A stretch of DNA of 64,000 nucleotides from Acinetobacter piscicola (GTDB lineage Bacteria > Pseudomonadota > Gammaproteobacteria > Pseudomonadales > Moraxellaceae). Shown here piece by piece: positions 62,336 to 64,000 of this stretch. The position numbers were made by a program, and so were the translations under genes. Under the pieces are notes generated by a model. The model was not told where the DNA came from. It saw only the letters and a program-made list of their open reading frames with translations, and did not search any database. Where the stretch lies: NCBI RefSeq assembly GCF_002233755.1, contig NZ_KZ268708.1:19284-83283 (forward strand). Direction: 5' to 3'. The number at the start of each line of letters is the position of its first letter. Position 1 is the stretch's first letter.

Positions 62336-64000
62336 ATGACAAGAATCGTAATCGTTGCTAAAAATGGCGGAGATTTATTACAAGATACTCAAGCGAGTGA
62401 AGTTGTATTGAGTCAACCATCAGTTGTACAAGTCGGTGTGACGAAAGATGCGGTAGAGTCTATTACAAGAGAAGGCAACAATGTTGTCATTGTTTTAAAA
62501 AATGGCGAAAAGATTGTTGTCGATAATTTCTTTAATGATGCAAATAACGCCGATAACTCATTGGTTTTCCCTGAACAAGACAAAGGTTTTGCTTTAGTTG
62601 AATTTGATTCTGCTAACGGTGCTGTGAATTATCTTGGTTTAGATAGCCTTGAGCCGTTACTTTATTCAAATGACAGCGCTGGGCTGATCGCCTGGCTATT
62701 TCCCGTTGTTACTGCTGGTGGAATTTTGTGGTGGGCACATCGAGATCATGATAATAACGACCGAACTTCTCCGACTGCAAAAGCAACATTGACGGGTATT
62801 ACTGAAGATACAGGTCTAAGTTCTACAGATTTAATTACCAATGACAAGACATTGATTTTGAGTGGTAAAATCACTGAACCTTTAGCTGCGGATGAGACAG
62901 TTCAAATTAGTTTGGATGGTGGGAAGACATGGTTAGATACGGTTGTAGATCGAAATAATGGTTCTTGGAGCTATGATAATACCAAAAATCCTCTAGCTGA
63001 TGGTGTTTATACCGTTCAAGTTCGGACAGTTGACGAAGCTGGAAATGTTGGTCCAATCTCAGAACAAAAAATTACCATCGACACTACTGTACCAATCCAA
63101 CCAGAAGGCGTTGGTGCTACAGACAATGTAGGACCGAATGTAGGTGATATTCCAGCTGGTGGTACAACGGATGACACTACACCGACCATTACAGGTAAAG
63201 GTGAGCCGGGTGCAACCGTTGAAGTTTCAGATAATGGTAAACCACTAGGTACAACGACTGTAGACTCAACAGGTAACTGGACATTCACGCCAGAAACGCC
63301 ATTGACTGATGGTCCACACGAAATCACAACTACGCAAACAGATCCTGCAGGGAATACCAGTGATCCAAGTGACCCGCTTGTATTAACTATAGATACCACA
63401 CCACCAGCTAAACCAGAAGGCGTTGGTGCTACGGATAATGTAGGACCGAATGTAGGTGATATTCCAGCTGGTGGTACAACGGATGACACTACACCGACCA
63501 TTACAGGTAAAGGTGAGCCGGGTGCAACTGTTGAAGTTTCAGATAATGGTAAACCACTAGGTACAACGACTGTGGACTCAACCGGCAACTGGACATTTAC
63601 CCCAGACACGCCATTGACTGATGGTCCACACGAAATTACAACCACTCAAACAGATCCTGCAGGGAATACCAGTGATCCAAGTGATCCATTTGTATTAACT
63701 GTTGACACGACTGTGCCGACAATCACAGCTGAAATTACAGGGATTACCGAAGATACAGGTCTTGCAAACGATTTTGTAACCAATGATCCAAGTTTAGTGA
63801 TTAGTGGCAAAGTATCAGATGCAACACAAGTCCAAGCGGGTGATAAAGTCCAAGTTCGAGTAGATGGTGGAACATGGACAGATGCAGCGCTGAAAGCGGA
63901 TGGAACGTGGAGTTTAGATAACACTGCGAATCCATTGGCGGAAGGTAAGCATACGGTTGAAGCACGTATTGTTGATCAAGTGGGTAATGCGACAGCACCG
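62336..64000 (+). CDS. bap: Bap-like giant adhesin, N-terminal part (runs off the window)
   Basis: An open frame of 555 codons with no stop to the window end. Residues 1-140 match a BapA/LapF-type prefix domain, with KNGEKIVVDNFF and a hydrophobic segment LIAWLFPVVTAGGILWW (118-134). Bacterial Ig-like repeats follow: an A-type (about 150-255, starting TLTGITEDTG) and two near-identical 104-residue B-type (256-359 and 360-459, starting PEGVGATDNVGP). An A-type repeat then starts again. Such proteins are exported by type I secretion and mediate biofilm formation. No Sec signal is seen, as expected. GAGG lies 7 bases before the ATG. Confidence 0.88.
   Translation, partial: MTRIVIVAKNGGDLLQDTQASEVVLSQPSVVQVGVTKDAVESITREGNNVVIVLKNGEKIVVDNFFNDANNADNSLVFPEQDKGFALVEFDSANGAVNYLGLDSLEPLLYSNDSAGLIAWLFPVVTAGGILWWAHRDHDNNDRTSPTAKATLTGITEDTGLSSTDLITNDKTLILSGKITEPLAADETVQISLDGGKTWLDTVVDRNNGSWSYDNTKNPLADGVYTVQVRTVDEAGNVGPISEQKITIDTTVPIQPEGVGATDNVGPNVGDIPAGGTTDDTTPTITGKGEPGATVEVSDNGKPLGTTTVDSTGNWTFTPETPLTDGPHEITTTQTDPAGNTSDPSDPLVLTIDTTPPAKPEGVGATDNVGPNVGDIPAGGTTDDTTPTITGKGEPGATVEVSDNGKPLGTTTVDSTGNWTFTPDTPLTDGPHEITTTQTDPAGNTSDPSDPFVLTVDTTVPTITAEITGITEDTGLANDFVTNDPSLVISGKVSDATQVQAGDKVQVRVDGGTWTDAALKADGTWSLDNTANPLAEGKHTVEARIVDQVGNATAP
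63101..63712 (+). repeat. Tandem 312-bp near-identical coding repeats in the Bap-like gene
   Basis: Repeat 1 spans 63101-63412 and repeat 2 starts at 63413. They differ by only a handful of bases over the shared 300, and most differences are silent. This is typical of adhesin repeat arrays kept similar by recombination, and the array may continue beyond the window. Confidence 0.85.

Noticed and set aside
63016..63924. Long minus-strand open frames (209 and 92 codons) opposite the Bap-like gene
   Set aside because: They are antisense shadows of the repeat-coding frame, show the same internal duplication and have low-complexity Val/Ser/Pro content. The plus strand encodes a recognisable adhesin.

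Overview
The window looks like chromosomal DNA of an Acinetobacter species, probably outside the A. baumannii complex. The evidence is low overall GC, the gene neighbourhoods (dnaJ-dapB, ubiG-mupP-yciK, nadC/ampD/murJ) and the characteristic capsule (K) locus layout: fkpA, then wzc-wzb-wza on the minus strand, a variable sugar and transferase block, then itrA-galU-ugd-gpi-galE on the plus strand, closed by a minus-strand phosphohexomutase gene. In A. baumannii lldP usually follows that last gene. Here a large biofilm-type (Bap-like) repeat protein gene begins instead and runs off the window.

Layout. 1-8300: ppc and a TetR regulator (minus), divergent from a two-gene RND efflux operon. 8300-12700: a small membrane protein, dnaJ behind a sigma-32-like promoter, two small secreted acidic proteins on either side of a palindromic repeat element, dapB and a START-domain protein. 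12700-17700: an MFS-dkgB operon divergent from a yafC-like LysR gene, a small lipoprotein gene and a MocR-type regulator. 17700-20950: the ubiG-mupP-yciK operon, dsbA, and a terminator that appears to be split by a repeat element. 20950-24200: a desT/fabR-type repressor divergent from a ferredoxin reductase and a fatty-acid desaturase, with three operator-like 18-mers between them. 24200-34900: two AT-rich periplasmic proteins resembling orphan immunity proteins, rph, a 54-residue membrane peptide gene, an LTA-synthase-like gene, a YfaP/TPR gene, nadC, ampD, murJ and two FKBP isomerase genes.

34900-62000 is the capsule locus. Wza, Wzb and Wzc form the export and chain-length machine. rmlBDAC makes dTDP-L-rhamnose, and a later epimerase gene may turn this into dTDP-6-deoxy-L-talose. 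An FnlA/CapE-like 4,6-dehydratase, two tandem DegT-family proteins, a left-handed-beta-helix acyltransferase and a GNAT acyltransferase form what looks like an N-acylated amino-6-deoxy-sugar cassette. Wzx, Wzy, three glycosyltransferases and ItrA then build, flip and polymerise the repeat unit, and galU, ugd, gpi, galE and pgm supply common precursors. The most unusual point is that the second DegT protein has lost the PLP lysine (Arg181) and other cofactor-binding residues, so the pair may be one catalytic and one non-catalytic subunit.

62000-64000: a 340-bp intergenic region with a perfect CRP-consensus site, then the Bap-like gene with near-identical 312-bp repeats. No tRNA, rRNA, CRISPR array or complete insertion sequence was seen. 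Start codons were reassigned wherever a Shine-Dalgarno sequence or family N-terminus favoured an internal start. Family names come from recalled sequence motifs, not database searches.
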